Assembly: GCA_031406575.1 (NCBI GenBank)
Contig: JANOHP010000233.1
Span: 1 to 22,991, forward strand
Length of the DNA: 22,991 nt
DNA from: Ga0077555 sp031406575
GTDB lineage: Bacteria > Pseudomonadota > Alphaproteobacteria > Rhizobiales > Hyphomicrobiaceae
Direction: 5' to 3'
Below the pieces are notes generated by a model. It was not told the origin of the DNA and did not search any database. It was given only the letters and a program-made list of their open reading frames with translations. Made by a program: the position numbers and the translations under genes. Positions 14,891-22,933 of the stretch are shown here, in pieces. Position 1 is the stretch's first letter. Each line of letters begins with the position of its first letter.

Positions 14891-15784
14891 TCAGCCGACG
14901 CGTTCCCACTCGGCTTCGTCTTGGCAGCGGCGCATGTAAATCGGCTCGAACGGCGCTGCTTGGCGCAGTTCGATCAGACCCTCGCGCACCATCTCGAGGG
15001 AGGCGCTGAAAGAGCTGGCGAGCGCGGTGCGGCCAATCTCGGGACCAGCGAGGTACTGCTCGAGGAACAGGTCCAGTTGCAGCCAGTGCCCAACCGCAGA
15101 GGCGCCCACCAGATTTTCGAGCCGTTGGCGGGCATCCTTGATCGACCAGACCGTGCGGCGTTTGATGACGTGTGCGCGCTTGTCCGCCGTGCGTTTGCGC
15201 TGATCGGCGTAGGCTTTGATCAGGTCGAAGATGACGGCCGAATACTCGCGCTCGCGGATGGTCTTGACGCCTTCCGGCATACCGCGCGCGAAGACATCGC
15301 GCCCCTGCCGACTGCGGTTGAAGAGCTGCGCCGCAGCGTTGCGCATGGCGTCCAGGCGAATGAGCCGGAAGGCCAAACGTGCGGCCAGCTCTTCGGGCGG
15401 CGGCTGATCATCGGTCCGCTCGGCTTTGGGGAGCAACATGCGCGATTTCAGGAAGGCGAGCCACGCGGCCATCACCAAGTAATCGGCGGCGAGTTCCAAC
15501 CGTAACTTGTGCATCTGCGAAATGAACGACAGATACTGCTCGGCCAGCGCCAGCACCGAAATTTTGGCGATGTCCACTTTCTGGGTCCGCGCCAGCGCCA
15601 AGAGGAGATCCAAAGGCCCCGCGAAGCCTGCCACGTCGACCACCAGTTCTTCACCGGGTGCCCGCTCGTCGAGACCGCGCTCTTCCCAACCTTCGACGCC
15701 GCCAGCCTCCGTCTGGGGAGGCAGCGCCGGTGGATCCTGGGGAGAGGGATCGGAATCCCCTCGACTGTGGCCGGAATCGCTCAT
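14891..15784 (-). CDS. scpA: Segregation and condensation protein A (ScpA, kleisin)
   Basis: Kleisin subunit that bridges the SMC heads and binds an ScpB dimer. The diagnostic N-terminal GFAGPLDLLLALARTQK is followed by VDIAKISVLALAEQYL and the ADYLVMAAWLAFLKSRMLLP helix; a C-terminal winged helix ends the protein near FSASLEMVREGLIELRQ. The chosen ATG at 15784 gives 297 aa, with AAGG 9 nt upstream; an ATG at 15808 also follows the nagZ stop closely but lacks a ribosome site. The first 45 or so residues are acidic and Pro/Ser-rich, probably disordered. It sits between nagZ and scpB, the standard alphaproteobacterial order. Confidence 0.93.
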   Translation of the reverse strand: MSDSGHSRGDSDPSPQDPPALPPQTEAGGVEGWEERGLDERAPGEELVVDVAGFAGPLDLLLALARTQKVDIAKISVLALAEQYLSFISQMHKLRLELAADYLVMAAWLAFLKSRMLLPKAERTDDQPPPEELAARLAFRLIRLDAMRNAAAQLFNRSRQGRDVFARGMPEGVKTIREREYSAVIFDLIKAYADQRKRTADKRAHVIKRRTVWSIKDARQRLENLVGASAVGHWLQLDLFLEQYLAGPEIGRTALASSFSASLEMVREGLIELRQAAPFEPIYMRRCQDEAEWERVG

Positions 15785-15812
15785 GATCCCGTACCTTATC
15801 TGATTCATAACT

Positions 15813-16823
15813 TTATGCGAAGTCGCCGATGAGTCGCGACAGCGTCGCCTGTGCCGCACCCTCGTCGAACGATTGCGCGGGGGATCGGGTCACCGCCAGG
15901 GCCCGATCGAACCGGGCAAGCGCCTCACCAGCCAGCAGCCGAGCGGCGGCGGCGACCTCACGCATTTCGGCGAGATCGCCGTTGCAATGGAGCGCTAGAT
16001 CGGAACCCGCCTGCAACACCGCCTGGGTTCGTTCCGCAAATGGACCGCTCAGGGCCTTCATTGACAGGTCGTCGCTCATCAGGAGGCCGGCAAACCCGAT
16101 TTTTCGGCGCATCAGGTCATGCACAGGCCGTGAAGTGCTGGCGGGGTGCTTCGGGTCGAGGTTGGTGTAGACGACGTGCGCAGTCATCGCCGCCGGAAGA
16201 GAGGACAATGCGGTGAAAGGCTCGAAATCGCTGGCCAGTTCCTCGATCGAAGCCGTGACCACCGGCAATTCGAGATGGCTGTCGGCGGTTGCGCGGCCGT
16301 GTCCGGGAATGTGCTTCATAATCGGCAGCACGCCGCCGTCCATCAAGCCCTGCGCCACCGCCCGCCCGAGCGCAATGATCGTCGCCGGAACCCGCCCATA
16401 AGCACGATCCCCGATGATGTCGTGGGCACCGGGAACCGGGACATCGAGGACGGGGGCGCAATTGGCCGTAATTCCCAAGGCGGTGAGGTCGGCCGCCGTC
16501 TGGCGCGCAATCAGACGCGCTGCTGCGAGGCCCGCACTTGGGTCCTTGGCATACAGCGCGCCATACCGGGCAGCCGCCGGCAGGAGCCGTGAGATGGGAG
16601 GCCGCAGCCTCTGCACCCGCCCGCCCTCCTGGTCGATGACGATGAGGGTGCGGTCCGTGCCGACGCAGGCGCGGACGCTCGCCGTGAGTGCTGTGATTTG
16701 TTCGGCGCTGTCGCAATTCCGCGCAAACAGGATCACGCCAGCGGGCCGTTCGGCCGCCAAAAAGGCCCCTTCCGCCTCCGTCAGTGCCGTGCCGGAAACA
16801 CCTGTTATGAACGCCTTCTGCAT
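15813..16823 (-). CDS. nagZ: Beta-N-acetylhexosaminidase NagZ
   Basis: Cytoplasmic glycoside hydrolase family 3 enzyme (336 aa, normal length) that removes N-acetylglucosamine from muropeptides in peptidoglycan recycling; its products influence AmpC-type beta-lactamase induction where that system exists. IDQEGGRVQRL is at residues 63-73, the GH3 NagZ signature KHIPGHGRATADSH at 170-183 (with the Asp/His acid-base pair D181 and H183), and the nucleophile region LLMSDDLSMKAL near 247-258. The start is the ATG at 16823, matching the usual alphaproteobacterial N-terminus (xxAFITGxxGTALT); an ATG at 16838 lies directly on GAGG. It is 52 nt after the SPOR gene and 28 nt before scpA. Confidence 0.94.
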   Translation of the reverse strand: MQKAFITGVSGTALTEAEGAFLAAERPAGVILFARNCDSAEQITALTASVRACVGTDRTLIVIDQEGGRVQRLRPPISRLLPAAARYGALYAKDPSAGLAAARLIARQTAADLTALGITANCAPVLDVPVPGAHDIIGDRAYGRVPATIIALGRAVAQGLMDGGVLPIMKHIPGHGRATADSHLELPVVTASIEELASDFEPFTALSSLPAAMTAHVVYTNLDPKHPASTSRPVHDLMRRKIGFAGLLMSDDLSMKALSGPFAERTQAVLQAGSDLALHCNGDLAEMREVAAAARLLAGEALARFDRALAVTRSPAQSFDEGAAQATLSRLIGDFA

Positions 16824-16875
16824 GCTTGTTGCGCACATCCTCGGCGAGTAGGAGCCTCAGCCGAACGGGGCGCCC

Positions 16876-18621
16876 TCAATAGGGCGTCGCCCAGCATCCA
16901 GTGAACCCCTGGGCCTTGAGTTTGTTGCAGGTTTCGATCGCCGCTTCCTTCGAACCCGGAGGGCCGAGCACGAGCCGGAACACGACGCCCTTGCCTTGCG
17001 CCGTCAAATTAGTCTCGCGCACGTCGGGAATCTTGTCGGACAGGGTGTCCGCAAATTTGACCTGCAGGTCGGGATACATGCTGAACGCTTCCTCGCGCGA
17101 CTTGCGGGACGCAAGCACCGTGACGAATCCGGCACTGGAGGCACGCGGCGGCGCTGCGGTGGGTGGCACCGCTGCCGGAGCCGCGGCCTGAGAAAATGCA
17201 GCATCGTCGCGGGCCGGTGCAGGCTTGCGGGCTGCTGGTGCTTTGGTCACCGGTTGCGGCTGTTCAGCAACAGGCGGCCTTTGCGGCTCGGCCCGAACCC
17301 TCGGCAGCGTCATCTCACTCACGCGCGGCACGGCCCTCTGCTCGCTGTCGGACGCCGATGCGTTCGACGGGGAGGGTTCCGTCGATGGGCTTGCACCCCG
17401 CAACATCGGGCGCGGACCGCCGTCGATGACCATTCCGGGGACGCCGCCTGCCGACGGCGGCGGCGGAGCGGGAGAAACATTCACAGGCAGCGGAGACGTG
17501 ACCGATCCGTCGCGGCCGACAACCAACGTCGAGACCTTGCGCGGCCCGGCATCGGGTTCAGTGGGCGTCGCATCGGCTGTCGACGTTTCCGCCAGTTGAT
17601 TGAGGAATTTCTTGTCGGTATGCGCGACGTCCTTGCCGCCCGGATTGGTCGGCTTGGCCTTGGGCGCCGATTTGTCGGCCTTGACGACGTCGGGTGCTTT
17701 GTTGCCTGGACCCGCCGACGTGAACTGCTTGTAGCCGTAGGCAAGACCGCCGCCCAGAACGATGGCGCCGATCAAGGCGCCGGCGACGACAAACGCACTG
17801 GTGCCGCGCCGACGGGGCTCTTCGTCTTCCTGTGGCTCGGCGAAATCGTGACCGTGCCCGCTTTGGCCGTACTCGCTCGGATCGAACTGGAATTTCGAAG
17901 GCTGATGGCCTGTGTGCGGACCCCGGCCCGAGGGATCGAAGCCGGGTTCGCCATAGTGCTGCTGGCCATGAGTGGATGCGGGCCCCGGGTGCTGCGCCCA
18001 GTGCTGTGCATCAGGATGGGCGAATTGGCCCCCGTGGGGATCGGGAAGCCCGGTCCCACTCCCATATCCGTTGGGCGCGTGCTGGGCCGGTGGATAGGCG
18101 CCCAAGTCCCAATTCTGTCCGTCTTGGCGACCGTGACCCGGCTGACGGGCACTGAAATCGGCGAACTGGGGATCGTAACCGCGCGCGGCCGACGGATCGG
18201 AATACCCGGGGGCTGGCGGCGAGTGCGCACTGAAGCGATCCGCAGCATGCGGCTGTGGCAGGTGGCCATGATGGGGATCGACGGGTGGTGCGTTGCTCCA
18301 TCCGGTCTGCGACCGCCATCCATCCAGTCCCGACCCATACGAAGCGGGAGGTGCAAGGCCCCCATGGGCGTGATGCGAGCCTGCCGGCGGCTCGTGCGCG
18401 GCGGCATAATTCTGGCCGTAACCAGCCTGTGCCTGACCATTCGATGGCAGGCGGGCTCCGGGAGCGCGGACCACAGAATTGGCCTGCTGCTGCAGCAGCG
18501 CCTGCTCCTGGTGCCAGCGAGCAACCTGTTCGGGCGTCCAAACGGCGCCGTCGGCATCGGCATCGACGCGCGCGTTCGGAGGACCACCCTGCTGCGCCGT
18601 CGAGCCGTTGAAGCGTGCCAT
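16876..18621 (-). CDS. SPOR-domain envelope protein with long disordered cytoplasmic N-terminus
   Basis: Bitopic inner-membrane protein (581 aa). Residues 1-272 are rich in Gly, His, Pro and Gln with almost no predicted structure. A single transmembrane helix follows at about 274-296 after the basic stop PRRRG. Residues 300-500 are a Pro/Ala/Lys-rich periplasmic linker. The last 75 residues form a SPOR domain (FVTVLASRKSREEAFSMY to GPPGSKEAAIETCNKLKAQG), the fold that binds denuded septal glycan strands. The ATG at 18621 has GAGGG about 7 nt upstream. It lies between argS and nagZ, the usual place in Rhizobiales, and a role in division or peptidoglycan remodelling is inferred from the domain. 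The exact partner is unknown. Confidence 0.88.
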   Translation of the reverse strand: MARFNGSTAQQGGPPNARVDADADGAVWTPEQVARWHQEQALLQQQANSVVRAPGARLPSNGQAQAGYGQNYAAAHEPPAGSHHAHGGLAPPASYGSGLDGWRSQTGWSNAPPVDPHHGHLPQPHAADRFSAHSPPAPGYSDPSAARGYDPQFADFSARQPGHGRQDGQNWDLGAYPPAQHAPNGYGSGTGLPDPHGGQFAHPDAQHWAQHPGPASTHGQQHYGEPGFDPSGRGPHTGHQPSKFQFDPSEYGQSGHGHDFAEPQEDEEPRRRGTSAFVVAGALIGAIVLGGGLAYGYKQFTSAGPGNKAPDVVKADKSAPKAKPTNPGGKDVAHTDKKFLNQLAETSTADATPTEPDAGPRKVSTLVVGRDGSVTSPLPVNVSPAPPPPSAGGVPGMVIDGGPRPMLRGASPSTEPSPSNASASDSEQRAVPRVSEMTLPRVRAEPQRPPVAEQPQPVTKAPAARKPAPARDDAAFSQAAAPAAVPPTAAPPRASSAGFVTVLASRKSREEAFSMYPDLQVKFADTLSDKIPDVRETNLTAQGKGVVFRLVLGPPGSKEAAIETCNKLKAQGFTGCWATPY

Positions 18622-18666
18622 CGGACTGCCCTCGCGCCAGTGAATTCAACAACCTGATTCGCAGGA

Positions 18667-20427
18667 TTATCGCATTTCCAGAGGCGCGCCGACTCCGAGG
18701 ATTGCAAGTCCCGACGAGATGACCTGTGCACAAGCGCGCACCAAGGCCAGGCGCGCAGTGGTGGATAATCGATCACCCGCCTGTATGTAGCGCAATTGTG
18801 GCGAATCGTTGCCGCGTGTCCATTGGCTGTGGAAAGCCTGGGCAAGATCATGCAGATAGAACGCGATCCGGTGGGGCTCGTGAGCGCGGGCGGCCTGTTC
18901 GACGAGGCGCGGGTAAATCGCCAGCCGCCGCATCAGATCGAGCTCGCCGGCATCCATCAGGGGTGACGCATCCGCGTTTGCAACCTCAGCACCGAACGGA
19001 TCGAGATCGGGAAACGTCTCGCGCGCATTGCGCAGCACCGAATGGGCGCGGGCATGGGCGTATTGAACGTAAAAGACCGGATTTTCCTTCGATTTCTCGA
19101 TCACTTTGGCCAGATCGAAGTCGAGCGTCGCATCGTTCTTGCGAAACAGCATCATGAACCGGACGGGGTCGCGACCCACCTCGTCGACCACCTCGCGCAG
19201 CGTCACGAACGTACCCGCCCGCTTCGACATTTTGACGGGCTGGCCGTCCCGCAGCAGCCGCACGAGCTGGCAGACCTTGATGTCGAGGTCCGCTTTCCCT
19301 CCCGACAGCGCCTTCACGGCCGCTTGCATGCGCTTGATATAACCCGAGTGATCTGCCCCGAACACGTTGATCAGATGCGTGAAACCACGCGCGATCTTCG
19401 TGCGATGATAAGCCATATCGGAGGCGAAATACGTGTAGCCGCCGTCTGATTTCATCAGCGCCCTGTCGGCATCGTCCCCGAAGTCGGTGGCCTTGAAGAG
19501 CGTCTGCTCCCGGTCCTCCCACTCCGCCGCATCGTGGCCCTTGGGCCGTTCCAACCGGCCTTCGTAGACGAGACCATCGGCGCGCAATTGGGCGATTGTC
19601 GAGGCCACCTCGTCGTGCGTGCTGGTCACGAGCGACCGCTCGGAAAAGAACACATCGTGGCGGATATCGAGGGCGGCGAGGTCGTCCTTGATCATGACCA
19701 GCATGGCGTCGATGGCATAGCCACGCACGAAGGGCAGCCAGACGTCCTCGGAGAGGGTCTGGAAGACCGTATCGTGGTCAGCTGCCAGTTGCTGGCCGAC
19801 GGGAACCAGGTAGTCACCGGGATACAGGCCTTCGGGGATCTCGTCGATCTCCTCGCCCATCGCTTCCTGGTAGCGCAGGAACACCGATCGCGCGAGGACG
19901 TCGACCTGGGCGCCTGCGTCGTTGATGTAGTATTCGCGCGTGACGTTCCAGCCGGCCGCAGCCAGCAGGTTGGCAAGCGCGTCACCGAACACCGCCCCCC
20001 GGCAGTGACCGACATGCATGGGACCCGTCGGGTTGGCCGACACGTATTCGACGTTGACCGCCTGCCCGCCACCAGCGGTGCTGCGGCCATAGGTGTCCCC
20101 CGTCGCCAGAATTTGGGCCAGGGTGCGCTGCCACTGTTGGGGCTGCAACGTCAAATTGAGAAACCCGGGCCCGGCAATATCGATTTTCGCGAACCGAGTG
20201 TCCTGCGCGAGCTTCGTCGCCAATTTGGTGGCGATATCACGCGGTTTCATGCCCGCCGATTTCGCCAGCACCATAGCGGCATTGCAGGCGATGTCGCCGT
20301 GGCTGGGGTCTTTCGTCGGCTCGACACCGACGGTCGCGACGTCGAGACCCGGCGGCAATCCACCCTCGGCACCGAGTTCAGACAGCGCCGCGACGATCGT
20401 CGCCTCGACATCGGCGAAGAGGTTCAT
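18667..20427 (-). CDS. argS: Arginine--tRNA ligase (ArgRS)
   Basis: Class I aminoacyl-tRNA synthetase (586 aa, normal) that charges tRNA-Arg. The N-terminal Add-1 tRNA-binding domain starts MNLFADVEATIVAALSEL. The ATP-binding HIGH-type motif is HVGH at residues 138-141 within SANPTGPMHVGH, with YINDAGAQVD shortly after. The KMSKS loop reads KMSKR at 399-403, and the all-helical anticodon-binding domain ends in the usual ALGLLGIxAPxxM-like form (LAILGVGAPLEMR). I chose the ATG at 20427 by family N-terminus; an ATG at 20439 adds MGFS but lies 1 nt from GAAGG. It is 39 nt after dgt and 45 nt before the SPOR gene. Confidence 0.96.
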   Translation of the reverse strand: MNLFADVEATIVAALSELGAEGGLPPGLDVATVGVEPTKDPSHGDIACNAAMVLAKSAGMKPRDIATKLATKLAQDTRFAKIDIAGPGFLNLTLQPQQWQRTLAQILATGDTYGRSTAGGGQAVNVEYVSANPTGPMHVGHCRGAVFGDALANLLAAAGWNVTREYYINDAGAQVDVLARSVFLRYQEAMGEEIDEIPEGLYPGDYLVPVGQQLAADHDTVFQTLSEDVWLPFVRGYAIDAMLVMIKDDLAALDIRHDVFFSERSLVTSTHDEVASTIAQLRADGLVYEGRLERPKGHDAAEWEDREQTLFKATDFGDDADRALMKSDGGYTYFASDMAYHRTKIARGFTHLINVFGADHSGYIKRMQAAVKALSGGKADLDIKVCQLVRLLRDGQPVKMSKRAGTFVTLREVVDEVGRDPVRFMMLFRKNDATLDFDLAKVIEKSKENPVFYVQYAHARAHSVLRNARETFPDLDPFGAEVANADASPLMDAGELDLMRRLAIYPRLVEQAARAHEPHRIAFYLHDLAQAFHSQWTRGNDSPQLRYIQAGDRLSTTARLALVRACAQVISSGLAILGVGAPLEMR

Positions 20428-20466
20428 TGAAAAGCCCATACCTTCAAACTTGCTGGAACGTGCCGC

Positions 20467-21678
20467 CTATCGCAGTTCCGGTGTGGCGTCAAACAAGCGC
20501 TGGTGCTCGGCAATGGCGAACCGATCCGTCATGCCGGCAATGAAATCGCCCAGGCGGCGCGCCCGCTCGTCATCCCCCAGGTCTGCGAGCCCATCGCCCC
20601 GACCATCCGGCAGGGTTGCCGGTTCGGATCGATACTGCGCAAACAGCTCCGTGACGATGGTCTCGGCATTGTCCATGACGCGCGAAATGCGCGGGTGACG
20701 GTAGACGCGCGCAAACAAGAACGCCTTCAAAGCGTCGAGTTCGCCCGTCATGGCGGCGGGAAAGGCGACGCAGGGGCGGCCCGCACCGCGCACGTGCTCG
20801 AGGCTGGCCTCCGCTAGGCCCGCGAGCCGTTCGCGCGCCTCGTCCACGCACGCTGCAATCATCCGCGTGATCATGCGCCGGTTGACTTCGTAAATCGCGC
20901 GCCGCGTCTGTGTGCCACTGGCGAGAACGTCTCGAACGAAGGGCCCCGCAAGCGGGGCGTCTGTCAAATCCGCGATATTCAGCAGGCCAGCCCTCAGTCC
21001 ATCGTCGATGTCGTGATTGATCCAGGCGATATCGTCGGCGATGGAGGCCGCCTGGGCTTCCGCGGAGGCGAAAAGCTCGAGGTCGAGATGGTGCGCTAAT
21101 CCGGCCTCGGCAATGGCCGCACGCAGAACAGCATCCCCCTCGGCGCTCCGCGCGTTCGGCCCAGTCACGGGGCCGTTGTGCTTGATCAACCCATCGAGTG
21201 TCTCGATCGACAAATTGAGGCCGTCGAAGTTGGCATATTTGCGCTCCAGCCGACTGACCACGCGCAGGCTCTGCGCGTTGTGGTCGAAACCCCCGAAGTC
21301 GGCCAGCGCCCGGTCGAGCGCTCGCTCGCCCGCGTGTCCGAAGGGGGGGTGCCCCAGATCGTGCGCCAGGGCCAACGCTTCGGCCAAATCTTCGTCGAGC
21401 GACAGCAGCCGAGCGATGGCGCGAGCAATTTGGGCGACCTCGAGGCTATGGGTCAGCCGGCTGCGATAATGGTCACCTTCATGAAAAAGGAACACTTGCG
21501 TCTTGTAATTGAGCCGTCGAAAGGCCGTCGCATGCACGATGCGGTCGCGATCGCGCTGGAACGGGGTGCGCATCGGGCACGCCGGCTCCGCGTGCAGGCG
21601 ACCCAGACTATGACCGGCATCGACGGCATAAGCAGCAACCGAGCGGAGCGGCGCGGGCGCATGTGGGTCTCGAGGCAT
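20467..21678 (-). CDS. dgt: Deoxyguanosinetriphosphate triphosphohydrolase-like protein (HD domain)
   Basis: HD-domain phosphohydrolase that removes triphosphate from dGTP or other dNTPs. The family opening RTPFQRDRDRIVHATAFRRL is followed by YKTQVF, the metal ligand His in SRLTHSLEVAQIAR, and the HD pair in LALAHDLGHPPFGHAGE. FDHNAQSLRVV and the DDIAWINHDIDDGLRAG segment complete the active site. The chosen ATG at 21678 gives 403 aa; a GTG at 21723 would add 15 residues. Neither has a clear ribosome site, so the start is uncertain. It is the first gene of the leftward core operon and diverges from erpA, the standard alphaproteobacterial arrangement. Confidence 0.92.
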   Translation of the reverse strand: MPRDPHAPAPLRSVAAYAVDAGHSLGRLHAEPACPMRTPFQRDRDRIVHATAFRRLNYKTQVFLFHEGDHYRSRLTHSLEVAQIARAIARLLSLDEDLAEALALAHDLGHPPFGHAGERALDRALADFGGFDHNAQSLRVVSRLERKYANFDGLNLSIETLDGLIKHNGPVTGPNARSAEGDAVLRAAIAEAGLAHHLDLELFASAEAQAASIADDIAWINHDIDDGLRAGLLNIADLTDAPLAGPFVRDVLASGTQTRRAIYEVNRRMITRMIAACVDEARERLAGLAEASLEHVRGAGRPCVAFPAAMTGELDALKAFLFARVYRHPRISRVMDNAETIVTELFAQYRSEPATLPDGRGDGLADLGDDERARRLGDFIAGMTDRFAIAEHQRLFDATPELR

Positions 21679-21738
21679 CGGTTCAGCCGAATCGGGGACG
21701 TCGCGTGATGAATTCGAGGACACGATCGCCGCAGAGAT

Positions 21739-21768
21739 TTGACAACGCTGAGCGTCGGCCTATGTACT
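21739..21768 (+). promoter_or_regulatory. Candidate sigma-70 promoter of erpA
   Basis: A perfect -35 box TTGACA (21739-21744) is followed by TATGTA (21761-21766, 16-nt spacer) or TGTACT (21763-21768, 18-nt spacer). This would start the erpA message about 55 nt before its ATG. It is the best consensus -35 seen in the intergenic regions. I saw no clear IscR/RirA-like box, though such sites are hard to recognise by eye. Confidence 0.5.
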
Positions 21769-21829
21769 CGTTGAAGTCGCGCTGGATTGCAACGGTGTTG
21801 CGGGTTCGGCCGAGTATGGAGAACAACAC

Positions 21830-22153
21830 ATGAACGTCGTCATGACCGAGCGGGCGGCGCGTAGAATTGCCGAGATTGCCGCCGTGGAACCCCAGACTCC
21901 CGCGCTGCGCGTCAGCGTCGAGGGGGGTGGCTGTTCGGGTTTTCAATACAAGATGGAAATGGTGGGCTCGTCGGAGCCCGACGATATCGCCATCGAGCGC
22001 GATGGCGCACGAATCCTCGTCGATCCAGTTTCACTGGAATATCTCGCCGGCTCGCAGATCGATTTCGTCGACGACCTCATCGGGGCATCGTTCAAGATCA
22101 CCAATCCCAATGCGACGGCGTCCTGCGGTTGCGGAACCAGCTTTGCTTTGTGA
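21830..22153 (+). CDS. erpA: Iron-sulfur cluster insertion protein ErpA (HesB/IscA family)
   Basis: A-type carrier (107 aa, full length) that hands Fe-S clusters to target enzymes. The three conserved cysteines are present: Cys35 in GGGCSGFQY, and Cys99 and Cys101 in the C-terminal SCGCGTSF. The N-terminus reads MTERAARRIAEIAA after a short lead. The ATG at 21830 has GGAG 8 nt upstream; an internal ATG at 21842 is less well placed. It diverges from dgt and lies just before xthA and a small membrane-protein gene. The name ErpA rather than IscA is chosen from the dgt-erpA-xthA context known in alphaproteobacteria; no isc or suf genes are in the window. Confidence 0.93.
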   Translation: MNVVMTERAARRIAEIAAVEPQTPALRVSVEGGGCSGFQYKMEMVGSSEPDDIAIERDGARILVDPVSLEYLAGSQIDFVDDLIGASFKITNPNATASCGCGTSFAL

Positions 22154-22183
22154 GCTGATGATTGGGCGGGATTGACGGCTGCC

Positions 22184-22552
22184 TCAGCGCCAATGGGGCG
22201 GGGCGAAGTTGAACCAGCCGATGATGAAGGCGTGCATCAAAAGGGGCGTCAGCACGACGGCGTAAGCCAAGCCGCGCATGCTCGCTTTTTCCGCAAACCA
22301 AGCCGCTGCAATGGCGCTGAAAGGTGGCAGCCAGAGCAGGATGAACGGATAATTGAACGCATCGAAAATGCCCTGGCCGCGGTAGACACTGATCCATGTC
22401 GCCCAGGCGATGGGCTGCGCCAAATACACCGCCATGTATGTCCAAGCACCCAGCACTGCAACACCGAACGCCGCGTTCATTGCCATCATCGCGCGCATCG
22501 CGCGCGGCAGATGAACCACGTTTTTGTCTTGGCGAACATACGCAATGGACAT
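22184..22552 (-). CDS. Small hypothetical membrane protein (three helices)
   Basis: Not recognised as a named family. The 122-residue product has a short polar N-terminus with Lys/Arg, then three hydrophobic segments at about 24-46, 67-87 and 94-115, ending FNFAPPHWR. It is rich in Trp, Ala and Phe, with conserved-looking PFILLWLPPFSAIAAAWFAEKA in the second segment. The ATG at 22552 fits best; a TTG at 22621 would extend it through the intergenic region without a ribosome site. It converges on erpA (30-nt gap) and diverges from xthA. GC usage matches its neighbours, so the frame is likely real, but a function cannot be given. Confidence 0.65.
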   Translation of the reverse strand: MSIAYVRQDKNVVHLPRAMRAMMAMNAAFGVAVLGAWTYMAVYLAQPIAWATWISVYRGQGIFDAFNYPFILLWLPPFSAIAAAWFAEKASMRGLAYAVVLTPLLMHAFIIGWFNFAPPHWR

Positions 22553-22583
22553 GTGTTGTCGGCCTACCACCCCGTTCGACGTC

Positions 22584-22603
22584 GCATACAGTTTCCCGTA
22601 TGC
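22584..22603. promoter_or_regulatory. Inverted repeat GCATAC-N8-GTATGC in the divergent gap
   Basis: A perfect 6-bp dyad with 8-nt spacer lies 32 nt before the membrane-protein start and about 90 nt before xthA. The 141-nt gap (22553-22693) must hold promoters for both genes. The dyad could be a repressor site; the evidence is symmetry alone. Confidence 0.25.
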
Positions 22604-22693
22604 TTTACGAGGGTAAGCCAAGACCGTTAATGAACTCTATTCCGTCGTCCTTGCAATTGATGAAAGTGCGACTGCATCCCCAGTGGAGTGCCG

Positions 22694-22855
22694 ATGAAAA
22701 TCGCGACGTGGAACATCAACGGCGTCAAGGCGCGGATCGACGGGTTGGTAACGTGGTTGAGCTCCACGTCCCCCGATATCGTGTGCTTGCAGGAAATCAA
22801 GAGCGTCTCGGAAGGGTTTCCTGCGGCCGAGATCGAGGCGCTCGGCTACAACGTC
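22694..22855 (+). pseudogene. xthA: Exodeoxyribonuclease III, 5' fragment (54 codons, then chimeric sequence)
   Basis: The first 54 residues are clearly XthA, a Mg-dependent AP endonuclease and 3'-5' exonuclease of base-excision repair: MKIATWNINGVKARIDGL, the metal-binding Asn7, then PDIVCLQEIK with the metal-ligand Glu34, and IEALGYNV. GGAG lies 5 nt before the ATG at 22694. Complete enzymes have about 260 residues and continue AxHGQKGFNGVAI. Here the frame stays open but switches at GYNV into FabI sequence and then into an inverted copy of the xthA leader. The gene is either rearranged or mis-joined in this DNA. The position beside erpA and dgt is normal for xthA, so the 5' part is probably genuine. 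Confidence 0.85.
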
Positions 22856-22933
22856 ATGGGGATTTGCAAAGCCGCACTCGATGCCTCGATGAAATATGCC
22901 GCCTTTGAACTTGGCCCGGCGGGCGTCCGGGTG
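22847..22933 (+). pseudogene. fabI: Fragment of enoyl-ACP reductase FabI fused in frame to XthA
   Basis: The translation YNVMGICKAALDASMKYAA followed by FELGPAGVRV matches the FabI active-site helix; E. coli FabI reads YNVMGLAKASLEANVRYMA there, with catalytic Tyr156 and Lys163 seven residues apart. Both are kept (the Y and K of YNVMGICK). FabI would continue NAISAGP, but the frame instead enters the inverted repeat at 22933. Only about 29 codons are present, sharing the GYNV codons with XthA, so this is a fragment and not a gene. Confidence 0.8.

Noticed and set aside
13985..15505. A 506-codon open frame on the plus strand spanning scpB and scpA
   Set aside because: Runs antisense across two clearly conserved genes and their junction; composition is that of reverse-strand GC-rich DNA.
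16996..18657. A 553-codon open frame on the plus strand
   Set aside because: Arg/Gly-rich shadow of the SPOR gene, with no family resemblance and no ribosome site.
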